Shown in pieces: positions 50,370-59,518 of a stretch of 64,000 bases of DNA. This DNA is from Paractinoplanes bogorensis (GTDB lineage: Bacteria; Actinomycetota; Actinomycetes; Mycobacteriales; Micromonosporaceae): assembly GCF_018829635.1 (NCBI RefSeq), contig NZ_JAHKKG010000008.1, positions 124,001 to 188,000 of the forward strand, in the 5' to 3' direction. Every line of letters begins with the position of its first letter. The first letter of the stretch is position 1. The notes under the pieces are model-generated. The model saw only the letters and a list, made by a program, of their open reading frames with translations. It did no database searches and was not told the DNA's origin. The position numbers were made by a program, and so were the translations under genes.

Positions 50370-51113
50370 ATGAGCGAACTGAGCGGCCAGACGGCCCTGA
50401 TCACGGGTTCCACCAGCGGCATCGGCCGGGCCACGGCACTGGCCCTGGCCGCGCGCGGGGCGACCGTCGTGGTCACCGGCCGGCACGCCGAGCGCGGGGC
50501 CGAGGTGGTCGAGAAGATCCAGGCCGACGGCGGCACCGCCCGCTTCGTCGCCGCCGATCTGCTCGACCCCGGCGACGTGGCCCGGCTGGCCCGCGACGCC
50601 GGCGCGGTGGACATCCTGGTGAACAACGCCGGCCTGGGCAGCTTCGGCCCGAGCGCCGACATCACCAGCGACCAGTACGACGCGATGCTGCACGGCAACC
50701 TGCGCGCGGTCTACCTGCTGACCGCCGCCCTGGCCCCGAAGATGGCCGAACGTGGCCACGGTGTCGTGATCAACGTGAGCAGCGGCGCCGGCACGATCGG
50801 CGACGTCAACAACGCGGTCTACGGCGCCACCAAGGCGGCTGTGAACTCGCTGACACGGGCGTGGTCGGCGGAGTACGGGCCGTCCGGCGTACGGGTAAAT
50901 TCGGTGGCGCCGGGACCGGTGCTGACCAGTCTCCCGTACGAATGGATCAAAGGCTATGTCCCCCTGATTCCGTTGCGCCGCGTCGCCCAGCCGGAAGACG
51001 TGAGCGAGGTGATCGCGTTCCTGGCCGGTCCCGGCGCCGCCTACGTCAGCGGGGCCGTGATTCCCGTCGACGGTGGACTGACCGCGGCCGAACCGCCGAA
51101 ACTGGTCGGGTGA
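50370..51113 (+). CDS. Short-chain dehydrogenase/reductase
   Basis: This 247-residue classical SDR has the cofactor motif TGSTSGIGRA at 12-21, NNAG near 87, catalytic Ser in INVSSGAG and YGATK (Tyr/Lys). The Arg in VTGRHAERG after strand beta-2 favours NADP. The ATG at 50370 has GGAAGG upstream. The stop overlaps the start of the lhgO-like gene (GTGA). The substrate is unknown, but TetR control suggests a xenobiotic or secondary metabolite. Confidence 0.95.
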   Translation: MSELSGQTALITGSTSGIGRATALALAARGATVVVTGRHAERGAEVVEKIQADGGTARFVAADLLDPGDVARLARDAGAVDILVNNAGLGSFGPSADITSDQYDAMLHGNLRAVYLLTAALAPKMAERGHGVVINVSSGAGTIGDVNNAVYGATKAAVNSLTRAWSAEYGPSGVRVNSVAPGPVLTSLPYEWIKGYVPLIPLRRVAQPEDVSEVIAFLAGPGAAYVSGAVIPVDGGLTAAEPPKLVG

Positions 51114-52285
51114 ACATCGGCGTAGTGGGCGCGGGCATCCTCGGTCTGGCCATCGCCCGGCGCCTGCAACAGGCCCGGCCCACTGCGCGTGTCACCGTGC
51201 TCGAGAAGGAAACGGCCGTCGCCCAGCACCAGACCGGCCACAACAGCGGCGTCGTGCACGCGGGCATCTACTATCCGCCCGGCTCGCTCAAGGCCGAGCT
51301 GTGCCGCCGCGGATCCGAGCTGCTGCGCGTCTTCTGCACCGAGCGCGGCCTGCCCTACGACGAGTGCGGCAAGCTGGTCGTCGCGACGACCGCCGACCAG
51401 CTGCCCGCGCTCCACGAGATCGAGCGAAGGGCAAAGGCCAACCGCGTTCCCTCCGTACGGTGGTTGGACGGTCCCGAGATCACGTCGGTGGAGCCGTACG
51501 CGCGTGGGGTCGCCGCCCTGCACTCGCCGGTCACCGCGATCACCGACTTCGCCGCGGTCAGCCGATCGCTGGCCGCCGAGTTGGAAGACGTCCGGTTCTC
51601 CACCGCGGTAAGGGAGGTCCGGCCCGTACCCGGCGGGGTCGAGCTGATCGCCGACCGGGCCCTCAAGTTCGACCATGTCATTCTCTGCGCCGGCCTGCAG
51701 TCCGACCGTCTCGCCGCAACCGCGGGCGACCGCCCCGACCCGGCGATCCTGCCGTTCCGCGGCGAATACCTGAAGCTGATCCCCGAGCGGACCACCCTCG
51801 TACGGGGACTGATCTATCCCGTGCCCGATCCCCGGTATCCGTTCCTGGGCGTCCATTTCACCCGGCGGGTCGACGGCAGCGTCGACGTCGGCCCGAACGC
51901 GGTGCTGGCCACGGCCCGCGAGGGCTACCGCCGGCGCGACATCTCGGCGGCCGACGTGCGCGGCATCCTCGGCTATCCCGGCTTCTGGTCGATCGCCCGT
52001 TACCACTGGCGGATGGGCCTCGTCGAGGTCGCCGGTTCGGCCAGCATGCGCGTCTTCGTCAACCGGGCCCGCGCGTACGTGCCCAGCCTGCGCGTCGAAG
52101 ACGTCGTGCGCGGCGGCGCCGGCGTGCGAGCCCAGGCCGTCGACCGCAACGGCACCCTGGTCGACGACTTCCGCATCCACCGCCTGGGCCGCGTCACCGC
52201 GCTCCGCAACGCACCGTCCCCCGCCGCCACCTCATCCCTGGCCATCGCCGAACACGTCGTCGACCAGATCGATTTCGCCGGCTGA
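51110..52285 (+). CDS. lhgO: L-2-hydroxyglutarate oxidase
   Basis: This 391-residue FAD-dependent oxidase of the DAO family begins NIGVVGAGILGLAIARRLQQ (Rossmann) and has the LhgO signature QTGHNSGVVHAGIYYPPGSL, with FRGEYLKL and VGPNAVLATAREGY further on. It oxidises L-2-hydroxyglutarate to 2-oxoglutarate, passing electrons to the membrane or to oxygen. The GTG start overlaps the SDR stop. Co-expression with an SDR is not a usual pairing, so the physiological substrate pair may differ. Confidence 0.9.
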   Translation: MNIGVVGAGILGLAIARRLQQARPTARVTVLEKETAVAQHQTGHNSGVVHAGIYYPPGSLKAELCRRGSELLRVFCTERGLPYDECGKLVVATTADQLPALHEIERRAKANRVPSVRWLDGPEITSVEPYARGVAALHSPVTAITDFAAVSRSLAAELEDVRFSTAVREVRPVPGGVELIADRALKFDHVILCAGLQSDRLAATAGDRPDPAILPFRGEYLKLIPERTTLVRGLIYPVPDPRYPFLGVHFTRRVDGSVDVGPNAVLATAREGYRRRDISAADVRGILGYPGFWSIARYHWRMGLVEVAGSASMRVFVNRARAYVPSLRVEDVVRGGAGVRAQAVDRNGTLVDDFRIHRLGRVTALRNAPSPAATSSLAIAEHVVDQIDFAG

Positions 52286-52326
52286 GGTCGGACGATCTGC
52301 GGCTACGCCGCCCCACCGCGGGTCCG

Positions 52327-52776
52327 TCACAGGGCGATCGGGCGGTAGGCCAGCACGGCGTCGACGATGGCGTCCGCGGACGCGTCGGCGAGCTCGGGCG
52401 GCGGGTGGAAGATCAGGCCGCTCGCGCCCGGCATCACGGTGTTCAGGTCGAACGCCGTGATGGACCAGTCGTCGCTCGGGTCGGCGAGGATGCGACGTAC
52501 GACCTCGACCAGCTCGTCCCGGGTCACGTCGGGCAGCCGCACGGGTGGCGGCGCACACGCCCACGCGACCAGTTCGTCACGATCGGGCGATCCGCAGTCG
52601 AAGCGGAAGTCGTCGGCCTCGAAGCTGTGCCCGGTTGTCGCGTTGAGGGACTCGAGGGCGGCCGTGGCGTCCGCACCGCGGTCGACGAGCTGTTCGATCC
52701 GCAGCATCGCCGCGCTGATCGCGGCCTGTTCCCCGGGCGTCACCGGCCGGCGCCGCAGCTCGTCGCGTAACTCCAC
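52327..52776 (-). CDS. Hypothetical protein
   Basis: This 149-residue soluble acidic protein is helical at the N-terminus (VTPGEQAAISAAMLRIEQLV) and contains SLNATTGHSFEADDFRFD and DDWSITAFDLNTVMPGASGL. The family is not recognised. The GTG at 52776 starts it, ten bases from the end of the YbhB gene on the same strand, so they may share a transcript. Confidence 0.65.
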   Translation of the reverse strand: MELRDELRRRPVTPGEQAAISAAMLRIEQLVDRGADATAALESLNATTGHSFEADDFRFDCGSPDRDELVAWACAPPPVRLPDVTRDELVEVVRRILADPSDDWSITAFDLNTVMPGASGLIFHPPPELADASADAIVDAVLAYRPIAL

Positions 52777-52786
52777 GCCGGGCAGG

Positions 52787-53323
52787 CTACCGCGCCGCCG
52801 GGGTCTCGGCCGTGGCGACGATGGTGGCGCGGCCCAGGATGTGGCCGGTCATGGTGAAGCCCAGCAGCGCGGGCGTGCTGTCGGCGGGCACCCCGATGTC
52901 CGCGACGTCCAGGGCGTGCACGGTGATGAAGTACCGGTGCGGGCCGTGGCCGGCGGGCGGGGCGGCGCCGATGTACTGCGGCAGGCGGGCGTCGTTGGGC
53001 AGGGTGATCGCTCCGGCCGGCAGCGCGGAGCCGGCGCCCGCGGGCAGCTCGGTGACGGTGGCCGGGATGTTGACGACGGCCCAGTGCCAGAAGCCCGACA
53101 TCGTCGGCGCGTCCGGGTCATAGACGGTCACCGCGTAGCTCCGGGTGCCCTCGGGCGCGCCGGACCAGGCCAGGTCGGGGGAGAGGTCCAGGCCTCCGGG
53201 GATCCCGAAGGCGCCGGACATCTGGGCCGGCGGCAGCGGCTCGCCCTCGGTGGCGGCGGTGCTCTTCAGCTCGAAGCTCGGCACCTGCGGAAGGCGGGCG
53301 AACGGGTTGTTCTCAGTGTTCAT
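52787..53323 (-). CDS. YbhB/YbcL (Raf kinase inhibitor-like, PEBP) protein
   Basis: This 178-residue protein has the PEBP signature AVTVYDPDAPTMSGFWHWAV and the later GHGPHRYFITVHALDV. PEBP proteins bind phosphorylated or lipid ligands, and their role in bacteria is unclear. The ATG at 53323 has no clear ribosome binding site, so a leaderless message is possible. It is divergent from an XRE regulator that may control it. Confidence 0.92.
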   Translation of the reverse strand: MNTENNPFARLPQVPSFELKSTAATEGEPLPPAQMSGAFGIPGGLDLSPDLAWSGAPEGTRSYAVTVYDPDAPTMSGFWHWAVVNIPATVTELPAGAGSALPAGAITLPNDARLPQYIGAAPPAGHGPHRYFITVHALDVADIGVPADSTPALLGFTMTGHILGRATIVATAETPAAR

Positions 53324-53437
53324 GGGTGAAGCCTGCGCCCTGGTGGGGACGGTGGGGAGATCGCCCGGATGCTGGTGTCCGCAGTACCACCCACAACGGT
53401 CGACGTCCGGCCCGGCGGCGGAGCACACTGGGCGACG

Positions 53438-54271
53438 ATGTCAGCCAACCGGCCCGAGTTGTCGGCCTTCCTGCGGGCGATGCGGTCGCGCGTGCAGCCG
53501 CACGACGTCGACCTGCCCGCGGCCGGCCGGCGCCGCACGCCGGGCCTGCGGCGGCAGGAGGTCGCGCAGCTCGCCGCGGTCAGCATCGACTGGTACATCC
53601 GGCTGGAGCAGGGCCGGGTCGGCGTACCGGGAACGGCGGTGCTCGACGCGGTCGCCGGAGCGCTGTGCCTGTCCGAGGCCGAGCGTCACCATCTGCACCT
53701 GATCGCCCGGGGCGAGGCGCCACCCGCGCGTCACGTGCCGGCACCGGCGAGCGACTCGCTGCGCAGGGTGCTCGCCGGCCTGCCCGCAACCCCGGCCTGG
53801 ATCCTCGACTTCCGGTTCGACGTCCTCGCCCACAACGAGGCCGCGACCGCCCTGTTCGGCCCGGGCTTCACCGTCGGGACGAACACCGCGGAACCGCTCT
53901 TCCTCGACCCCGGCACCCGTGCGTTCCAGCTGGACTGGGACCGGATCGCCCGCGAACACGTCGGCAACCTGCGGGCCAACCTGACCCGGCACCCGGACGA
54001 CCCCCGGCTGCGCGCCCTGATCGATCACCTGCGCCGGGCCAGCCCCGACTTCGCCGCCTGGTGGGACGACCACACCGTGCAGGAACGCATCAACGGCACC
54101 AAACGCGTCATGCACCCCACGGCCGGGATCATGACCTTGCGGTACGACGTACTGGCCGTGCAGGACGGATCCGACCAGCGCCTCCAGGTCATCACCGCGG
54201 CCGACGCGCCCTCCGAAGAGGCGCTGCGGTCGTTGATCTACCCACCGAGCCGGCTGCGGGTGGCCAACTGA
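53438..54271 (+). CDS. XRE-family regulator with MmyB-like ligand-binding domain
   Basis: This 277-residue protein has an HTH near 30-75 (RTPGLRRQEVAQLAAVSIDW, then YIRLEQGRV) and a C-terminal MmyB/PAS-like domain (AWILDFRFDVLAHNEAATAL; PDFAAWWDDHTVQERINGTK; MTLRYDVLAV). Members bind fatty acids or related ligands and often regulate a neighbouring dehydrogenase-like gene. The ATG at 53438 gives the standard N-terminus. It is divergent from the YbhB gene. Confidence 0.92.
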   Translation: MSANRPELSAFLRAMRSRVQPHDVDLPAAGRRRTPGLRRQEVAQLAAVSIDWYIRLEQGRVGVPGTAVLDAVAGALCLSEAERHHLHLIARGEAPPARHVPAPASDSLRRVLAGLPATPAWILDFRFDVLAHNEAATALFGPGFTVGTNTAEPLFLDPGTRAFQLDWDRIAREHVGNLRANLTRHPDDPRLRALIDHLRRASPDFAAWWDDHTVQERINGTKRVMHPTAGIMTLRYDVLAVQDGSDQRLQVITAADAPSEEALRSLIYPPSRLRVAN

Positions 54272-54339
54272 CCCGAAGCGGCCCTACGCCGAGAGCGCCT
54301 GAGGGTTTTGTTCCGGCGCTCCCGGGTCAAAGCTGAGGA

Positions 54340-55143
54340 ATGCCCTCCGCCCATTCGCACGCCCGCGGCGCGGCCGCGCGCGCCGCCGACAATCCCTGGC
54401 TCGAACGGCTGACCCGCGGAGGTTTCCTCGGGTACGGCGTACTCCACCTTCTGTTCGCCTACGTGATCGTGCAGATCGCCTTCGGTGGTCCGGCCGCTGA
54501 CGGCGACCAGTCCGGCGCGATGCACAAGGTTGCCGAGAAGCCGTTCGGTACGGTGCTGATCGTGGTCATGGTGATCGGTCTGGTCGCGATGGCGGTCTGG
54601 CAGGTCCTCGAAATCCTCACCGTGCACCGCCACCTCGAACGGGCCGCGTCCGCCGTCCGCGCTGCGTTCTACCTCTATCTGGCCTGGAACGGCGTGAAGG
54701 TGCTGCGCGGGAAGAGCACGTCGAGCGCGGACACCCAGCAGAACGCGGCCGAAGGCCTTCTCGGCTCCGGCCCGGGCCGGCTCACCGTCGTCGGTGCCGG
54801 GCTGGCGGTCTCCGCGATCGGCATCGGCCTGGCGGTCGTCGGCCTCACCCGCAGGTTCGAGAAACACCTGAAGGTCGGACAGATGTCCGCCACGATGCGC
54901 CGGCTCATCGGCCGGCTGGGCATGCTGGGCTACATCGCGAAAGGCATCGCCTACGGCATCGCCGGGGTGCTGTTCGTGGTGGCTGCGGTGCAGTACGACC
55001 CGGACAAGGCGCGGGGCCTGGACGCCGCGTTGCGGGCGCTCTCCGAGCGCAGTTACGGCACGTGGCTGCTGCTGTCAGCCGCGCTCGGCTTCGCCGCCTA
55101 CGGGGTGTTCGCCGTGGCGGAGGCCCGCTATCGCAAGATCTGA
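54340..55143 (+). CDS. DUF1206-family membrane protein
   Basis: This 267-residue protein has six TM helices as three two-helix repeats, each opening with a G-(F/M)-x-G-Y-G-type motif (RGGFLGYGVLHLLFAYVIVQ; LGMLGYIAKGIAYGIAG). DUF1206 is found across actinobacteria with no known function. The ATG at 54340 has GAGGA only one base upstream, which is too close, so the message may be leaderless. A hairpin with 7-bp arms (54293-54299/54315-54321) lies in the gap before it. Confidence 0.88.
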   Translation: MPSAHSHARGAAARAADNPWLERLTRGGFLGYGVLHLLFAYVIVQIAFGGPAADGDQSGAMHKVAEKPFGTVLIVVMVIGLVAMAVWQVLEILTVHRHLERAASAVRAAFYLYLAWNGVKVLRGKSTSSADTQQNAAEGLLGSGPGRLTVVGAGLAVSAIGIGLAVVGLTRRFEKHLKVGQMSATMRRLIGRLGMLGYIAKGIAYGIAGVLFVVAAVQYDPDKARGLDAALRALSERSYGTWLLLSAALGFAAYGVFAVAEARYRKI

Positions 55144-55156
55144 CCGTGACGTCGGC

Positions 55157-55774
55157 TTACTCCACCCACCACCAGCCGTCGCCGACCTCCCGTTGCGCAT
55201 AACCGAAGTCACCCGAGGCGGTGGTGATGGGCGTCGGCTCGGCGGGCGGCGGCTCAGCCAAGTACGCCAGGCCCGTTCCCGACTCGGCTCGCCAGTTCTG
55301 CCACAACTGCACGAACAGGACGGTCGAACTGGCGTACGCGAATCCGGACGGGCACAGCGAGCGCAGATCGGCCGGCACCGACACGTCGCCGTCCACGCGG
55401 CCCGCCCGGTAGTCCTGGACCAGGTCGGCCAGCGCGGCCCGATGCAGCCGGTACCGATAGTCGACCGGGTAGATCTGCGAGTCGTGCTGCGAGACGACGA
55501 TCGCCGCACCGGCGAGCAGGCACACGCTCACCACGGCGGCTCCCCACGAGCGGCGCACGCCGGCGATCAGAACCGCGGCAACTGAGACGAGCACGGCGAA
55601 CAGCACCGCCGCCCACGAGATCGCCCAGCCGACGAGCGACCCCACGATCAGCGGTGTCTCGGCGAGCCACCAGGCCGGAATCAGCAACAGCCAGCCGGCG
55701 CAACCGAGCACGACCGGAAGCAGACCGCGCCCGCCCGCAAGCTTCCCTCGAAAGTCCATGGCGAGATCGTGCAT
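55157..55774 (-). CDS. Membrane protein with outer domain
   Basis: This 205-residue protein has three TM helices (about 18-38, 42-66, 74-92) followed by an outer or cytoplasmic domain of about 110 residues (DYRYRLHRAALADLVQDYRA) with a Trp-rich end (GWWWVE). The family is not recognised. The ATG at 55774, or a second Met five codons later, starts it. It follows the frameshifted membrane protein gene on the same strand, with 63 bp between. The two may have formed an operon. Confidence 0.65.
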   Translation of the reverse strand: MHDLAMDFRGKLAGGRGLLPVVLGCAGWLLLIPAWWLAETPLIVGSLVGWAISWAAVLFAVLVSVAAVLIAGVRRSWGAAVVSVCLLAGAAIVVSQHDSQIYPVDYRYRLHRAALADLVQDYRAGRVDGDVSVPADLRSLCPSGFAYASSTVLFVQLWQNWRAESGTGLAYLAEPPPAEPTPITTASGDFGYAQREVGDGWWWVE

Positions 55775-55837
55775 TCGTCGCCGTGATTCGCGGAAGGCCG
55801 GTCACGAAACCTCCACACGATCTCCCCGCGGGCCCGG

Positions 55838-56370
55838 TCAACTCGATGACGGGGCCGGGGACACGCTGTACGGCACGTACCTGACCGTGACCTTGCGCGC
55901 GGCCTGCAGCGTCGGCCCGGCGGTGCCCAGCCGCAGCGCGCCACTCCGTAGTCGGCGACCGCGCCGAAGCGGTTGCTCACCGGGGCCTTGTCCGAGGCCA
56001 GCAGGATCGCCGTCGTGGTCTCACCGACCGCAAGGTCGCGGATCACGACGCTGTTGTCGAGGGTGCGCAGCCCCAACGCGTTCCGGACGAACCCGTGACG
56101 CCACGGCGGCACCGCCACCACCGTCACGAGACCTGCGACCAGCAGAGCCATGCCACTCGCGGCCACCCACCGTCCCCGGGGGTAGCGGGGCCGCCCGAGC
56201 CTGCGCATCCGCCAGACCCGATAGGTGGCCCAGCCCGCCGCCAGAAGGCCGGCCGAGCCCAGGGCGATCACGGCGGCCGCGCGGGTCTGCGTCAGGGCGA
56301 CGGCCAGTGCCACCACGCCGCCCACGATCCCGAGTACCACGCCGAGCCGGTCGAGCCGGACGTTCCCCAT
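55838..56370 (-). pseudogene. Membrane protein gene with a one-base frameshift
   Basis: From the ATG at 56370 the product has three TM helices (about 10-28, 34-50, 70-88), then NSVVIRDLAVGETTTAILLA and NRFGAVADYG. Near 55943-55949 the frame breaks. The next phase continues sensibly as SGALRLGTAGPTLQAARKV then VRYVPYSVSPAPSSS and stops at 55838, before the next gene. Without the shift, the frame becomes Arg/Cys-rich and overlaps the next gene by 90 bp. One missing base explains both. It could be a true mutation or a sequencing error. Confidence 0.65.
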
Positions 56371-56428
56371 CGTCCCAGTAGACCGCCGACGCCACCCGGA
56401 ATCGATCGCCCGAAGCGGCGACGTCCAG

Positions 56429-56458
56429 CGCGCCCGCCCGGAGTTCCGGGCGGGCGCG
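56429..56458 (-). terminator. Perfect GC hairpin downstream of the ABC exporter operon
   Basis: CGCGCCCGCCCGGA (56429-56442) pairs perfectly with TCCGGGCGGGCGCG (56445-56458) over a 2-base nominal loop (really four or more). It lies 17 bp past the permease stop. It has no T-tract, a form common in actinobacteria. Confidence 0.6.
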
Positions 56459-56474
56459 GTTCAACGAGCGAGCG

Positions 56475-57221
56475 TCAGGCGATCTTGCGCTTGTAGACCA
56501 GCATGGCGAACCCGTACGCGACCACCAGCACCCCGGCGCACCAGGCCAGCGCCACCCAGATGTCGTTGCCGACCGGCTGCTGCTCGAGCAGCGCCCGGAT
56601 CGTGTTGACGATCGAGGTGACCGGCTGGTTCTCGGCGAACGCCCGCACCGGTCCCGGCATCGTCTCGGTCGGGACGAAGGCCGAGCTGACGAACGGCAGG
56701 AACACCAGCGGGTAGGAGAAGGCCGCTGCGCCGTCCGGGGTGGAGGCGTTGAGTCCCGCGATCACTGCCACCCAGGTCAGGGCGAGGGTGAACACGGCCA
56801 GGATGCCGATCACGGCGAGCCAGGCGAGGGGGCCGGCCGACGAGCGGAACCCGATGCCGAGTCCGACCAGGACGATGACCGCGGCCGAGATGGCGTTGGA
56901 CACCAGCGAGGTCAGCACGTGCCCCCACAGCACCGAGGATCGGGTGATGGGCATGGAGTGGAAGCGTTCGAAGATGCCGCTCTGCATGTCGCTGAAGAGC
57001 CGGAACCCGGTGTACGAGACCCCGCTGGCGATCGCGATGAGCAGGACGCCGGGCATGAGGTAGTTGGTGTAGTTGTCGGTGCCGGCCTGGATCGCCCCGC
57101 CGAACACGTAGCGGAACAGCAGCAGCATGGCGATCGGCGTGATGGTGACGGTGATGATGGTGTCGACGCTGCGGGTCACGTGTTTGATCGAGCGCCCGAG
57201 CATCACAGTGGTGTCGGTCAT
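56475..57221 (-). CDS. ABC-2 type exporter permease (DrrB-like)
   Basis: This 248-residue protein has six TM helices of the ABC-2 permease fold, with the signature MPGVLLIAIASGVSYTGFRL and the post-TM2 segment SGIFERFHSMPITRSSVLWG. It pairs with the upstream ATPase as a DrrAB-type drug or lipid exporter. The ATG at 57221 overlaps the ATPase stop (ATGA). It is the last gene of an operon headed by a ribbon-helix-helix regulator. Confidence 0.93.
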   Translation of the reverse strand: MTDTTVMLGRSIKHVTRSVDTIITVTITPIAMLLLFRYVFGGAIQAGTDNYTNYLMPGVLLIAIASGVSYTGFRLFSDMQSGIFERFHSMPITRSSVLWGHVLTSLVSNAISAAVIVLVGLGIGFRSSAGPLAWLAVIGILAVFTLALTWVAVIAGLNASTPDGAAAFSYPLVFLPFVSSAFVPTETMPGPVRAFAENQPVTSIVNTIRALLEQQPVGNDIWVALAWCAGVLVVAYGFAMLVYKRKIA

Positions 57222-57976
57222 CGCTGTGCCCCGTTTCCGATGATGGCGAGGAAGATCTCTTCGAGGGTGGGTTGCCGTTCGACGTACTCGACCTGGGCCG
57301 GCGGCAGCATCGCGCGCAGCTCGGCCAGGGTGCCGGAGACGATGATGGTGCCCTGGTGCAGGATGGCGATCCGGTCGGCCAGTTTCTCCGCCTCTTCCAG
57401 GTACTGCGTGGTCAGCAGCACGGTGGTGCCACCGCCGGCGAGTTCCTGGATCTCCTTCCACACTTCGAGGCGGGCTTCGGGGTCGAGGCCGGTGGTGGGT
57501 TCGTCGAGGAAGATGACCGGCGGATTCCCGATCAGGCTCATCGCGATGTCGAGGCGCCGGCGCATACCGCCCGAGTACGTCCCGACGCGCCGGCCACCGG
57601 CGTCGGTGAGCCCGAACCGGGTCAGGAGGTCGTCGGCGACCTGTCCGGGGTGTCCGACCCGGCGCAGTTTGCCGACCAGGATCAGGTTCTCGCGGCCGGT
57701 GAGGACTTCGTCGACCGCGGCGAACTGGCCGGTCAGGCTGATCGACCCGCGCACTTTCGCCGGTTCGGCCTGCACCTCGAAACCGTTCACGGTGGCTGTT
57801 CCGCCGTCCGGCTTGAGCAGCGTGCTCAGTATTCGCACGACGGTCGTCTTACCGGCGCCGTTCGAGCCCAGCAGCGCGAAAATGCTGCCCCGCCCGACGC
57901 TGAAGTCAACACCTTTCAAGACCTCCAGTTTCCCGTACGACTTCAGCAGTCCCTTGACTTCGATCGCGTTTTCCAT
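57218..57976 (-). CDS. ABC exporter ATPase (DrrA-like)
   Basis: This 252-residue protein has Walker A GSNGAGKTT near 37-45, the Q-loop TGQFAAVDEVLTGRENL, the ABC signature YSGGMRRRLDIAMSLI, Walker B VIFLDEPTTGLDP, and the H-loop region TTQYLEEAEKLAD, with Gln instead of the switch His. That replacement is common in DrrA relatives. The C-terminal extension (PTLEEIFLAIIG) is typical of the daunorubicin-resistance group. The ATG at 57976 follows GGAG. It drives the downstream permease. Confidence 0.95.
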   Translation of the reverse strand: MENAIEVKGLLKSYGKLEVLKGVDFSVGRGSIFALLGSNGAGKTTVVRILSTLLKPDGGTATVNGFEVQAEPAKVRGSISLTGQFAAVDEVLTGRENLILVGKLRRVGHPGQVADDLLTRFGLTDAGGRRVGTYSGGMRRRLDIAMSLIGNPPVIFLDEPTTGLDPEARLEVWKEIQELAGGGTTVLLTTQYLEEAEKLADRIAILHQGTIIVSGTLAELRAMLPPAQVEYVERQPTLEEIFLAIIGNGAQR

Positions 57977-58046
57977 GGCAGTTACTCCATTGTCTAAAGT
58001 GGACATTTGTGGTGCGGTGCCCCCGGCGCCGCGGTCGATCAGAGGG

Positions 58047-58889
58047 TCAGGAGTGGTGGATGACGATGTCCCCGTACGAGGTACGTCCGCGCACCTCGAC
58101 GGTCCGCTCGGTCTCGTCGGGGCCCACCGCGTCGTCCATCTGATTGCGTACGTGCCCGAACGCCGTGTTGACCTCGAGCCAGGCGGCCGTGCCGCGCGCG
58201 ACACCGACGTCGAGGTTGCCCATCGCCGTCCCCAGCGTGACCGAGCCGCGCACCACCTCACCGAGGCGGATGTTGCCGTTGGCCGTCTTGGCGTCCACGC
58301 CGGCCGCCGCGTGCTCGATGGAGATGTCGCCGTTGGCCGCGCGCACCCGCACGTCCCCGGTCACCGCGTCGATGATCGTGTCGCCGTTGGAGTTCTTGAT
58401 CTGGGCGTGCCCGTCGATCTGGCCGATCTGGATCCGTCCCGACCCGGTCGACACGTCGGCGTTGCCGTTGATCCCGTCGGCGGTCACGTGGCCCGCCGCC
58501 GTGCCCAGCCGTAGCGGCCCGCACAGCTCGAGCGCGATGTCACCGGCCGACGTCTTGAGCCGGCCCTCACCGATACGCCCGGTGCAGCGCATCCCGCCGG
58601 CCTGCAGGGTTGCGCTCACCCGGGAACCGGCCGGCAGCTCGACGACCACCTCGACCGACCGGGTCTTCCGCGAGAAGTCGAAGTAGCGCTTCGGCCCGGT
58701 GATCCGCAGCTCGCCGTTGCTGAAGTCGACCTTCGTCTGGGCGACGGCCTCCACATCGGAGTCGTCGAACTCGTTGCTGGGCTTGACTTCCACGACCGTG
58801 TCGGCGCGCTCGCTCGCGGCGAACCGCACGTCGGCGACGGCGAGGTCGAGGGTGACGGCGATGGGCTCGGGGGAATCGAAAACAGGCAT
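58047..58889 (-). CDS. DUF4097-family adhesin-like beta-repeat protein
   Basis: This 280-residue protein is a right-handed beta-solenoid-like repeat of short units such as TSAGDIALELCG, NGDTIIDAVTGDVRVRAANG, and DISIEHAAAGVDAKTANGN, matching DUF4097. It has no signal peptide. It lies between a ribbon-helix-helix gene and a DrrAB exporter, an arrangement seen widely in actinobacteria, so it probably works with the exporter. The ATG at 58889 starts it. Confidence 0.9.
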   Translation of the reverse strand: MPVFDSPEPIAVTLDLAVADVRFAASERADTVVEVKPSNEFDDSDVEAVAQTKVDFSNGELRITGPKRYFDFSRKTRSVEVVVELPAGSRVSATLQAGGMRCTGRIGEGRLKTSAGDIALELCGPLRLGTAAGHVTADGINGNADVSTGSGRIQIGQIDGHAQIKNSNGDTIIDAVTGDVRVRAANGDISIEHAAAGVDAKTANGNIRLGEVVRGSVTLGTAMGNLDVGVARGTAAWLEVNTAFGHVRNQMDDAVGPDETERTVEVRGRTSYGDIVIHHS

Positions 58890-58993
58890 GGTGGTACCCA
58901 CTTTTCTGGTCGGAGGGTCGTCCCCGCAGGTCGGGGACGTTTCGCGTGCGGTGTGGAGCCGGTGGCCCAGCCGCGGAAACGCTGGGCGGTCGG

Positions 58994-59518
58994 CTAGCGG
59001 ACCCAGCCGCTGAAGCGCTGGGTGGAGCGTGGGGGCATGCTGGGCGGTTCGTTGCGCTTGCCGGTGCCGGGCTGCTGCACCCCGGCCGCGGCGGCCCGCA
59101 CGAGCCACGCGTTGACCGAGCGGCCCTCCTTGGCCGCGGCCTCTTCGATCAGGGTCTTGAGCTGCTCGGGCATGCGCACGTTGATGCGGGCGGCCGGCCC
59201 GTCCTCGGCGTACGGAAGCTCGGTGTCGGAAACGGTCATGTTGTGGTCGGAGGCCGCCGCGGCGGGTGCCTCGACCGGCGCCGACGCCACCACGAACTCC
59301 GGATCGCGGCCGCGCAGCCGCAGCTCGACCGAGCCGGGAGCCAGATCCCGGGTGATCTCGTCGGCGGCCGCCGTGAGCGCCTCCAGCAGGGTCATCCGGA
59401 TCGCCGACTCGAGCGGTCCGGTCAGGCGCTCGACCAGCGCACGCGATTCCTCACCACCGGCCTCGGCCAGCGTGGCGAACTCACGCCCGAGGTTGCTCAC
59501 ATACGACGTCAGGTCCAT
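58994..59518 (-). CDS. Ribbon-helix-helix regulator of the exporter operon (HicB-like)
   Basis: This 174-residue protein has an N-terminal helical region and a C-terminal RHH domain (about 110-150: AARINVRMPEQLKTLIEEAA, KEGRSVNAWLVRAAA). The Arg-Ile-Asn-Val strand is the DNA-contacting ribbon. It is the first gene of the operon and starts within a strongly repeated TGGCAC site array, so autoregulation is likely. There is no HicA-type toxin gene nearby, so it is not a toxin-antitoxin pair. Confidence 0.85.
   Translation of the reverse strand: MDLTSYVSNLGREFATLAEAGGEESRALVERLTGPLESAIRMTLLEALTAAADEITRDLAPGSVELRLRGRDPEFVVASAPVEAPAAAASDHNMTVSDTELPYAEDGPAARINVRMPEQLKTLIEEAAAKEGRSVNAWLVRAAAAGVQQPGTGKRNEPPSMPPRSTQRFSGWVR

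Noticed and set aside
58994..59518. HicAB toxin-antitoxin antitoxin
   Set aside because: The RHH domain fits, but no small HicA-like toxin frame lies beside it, and it heads an exporter operon.
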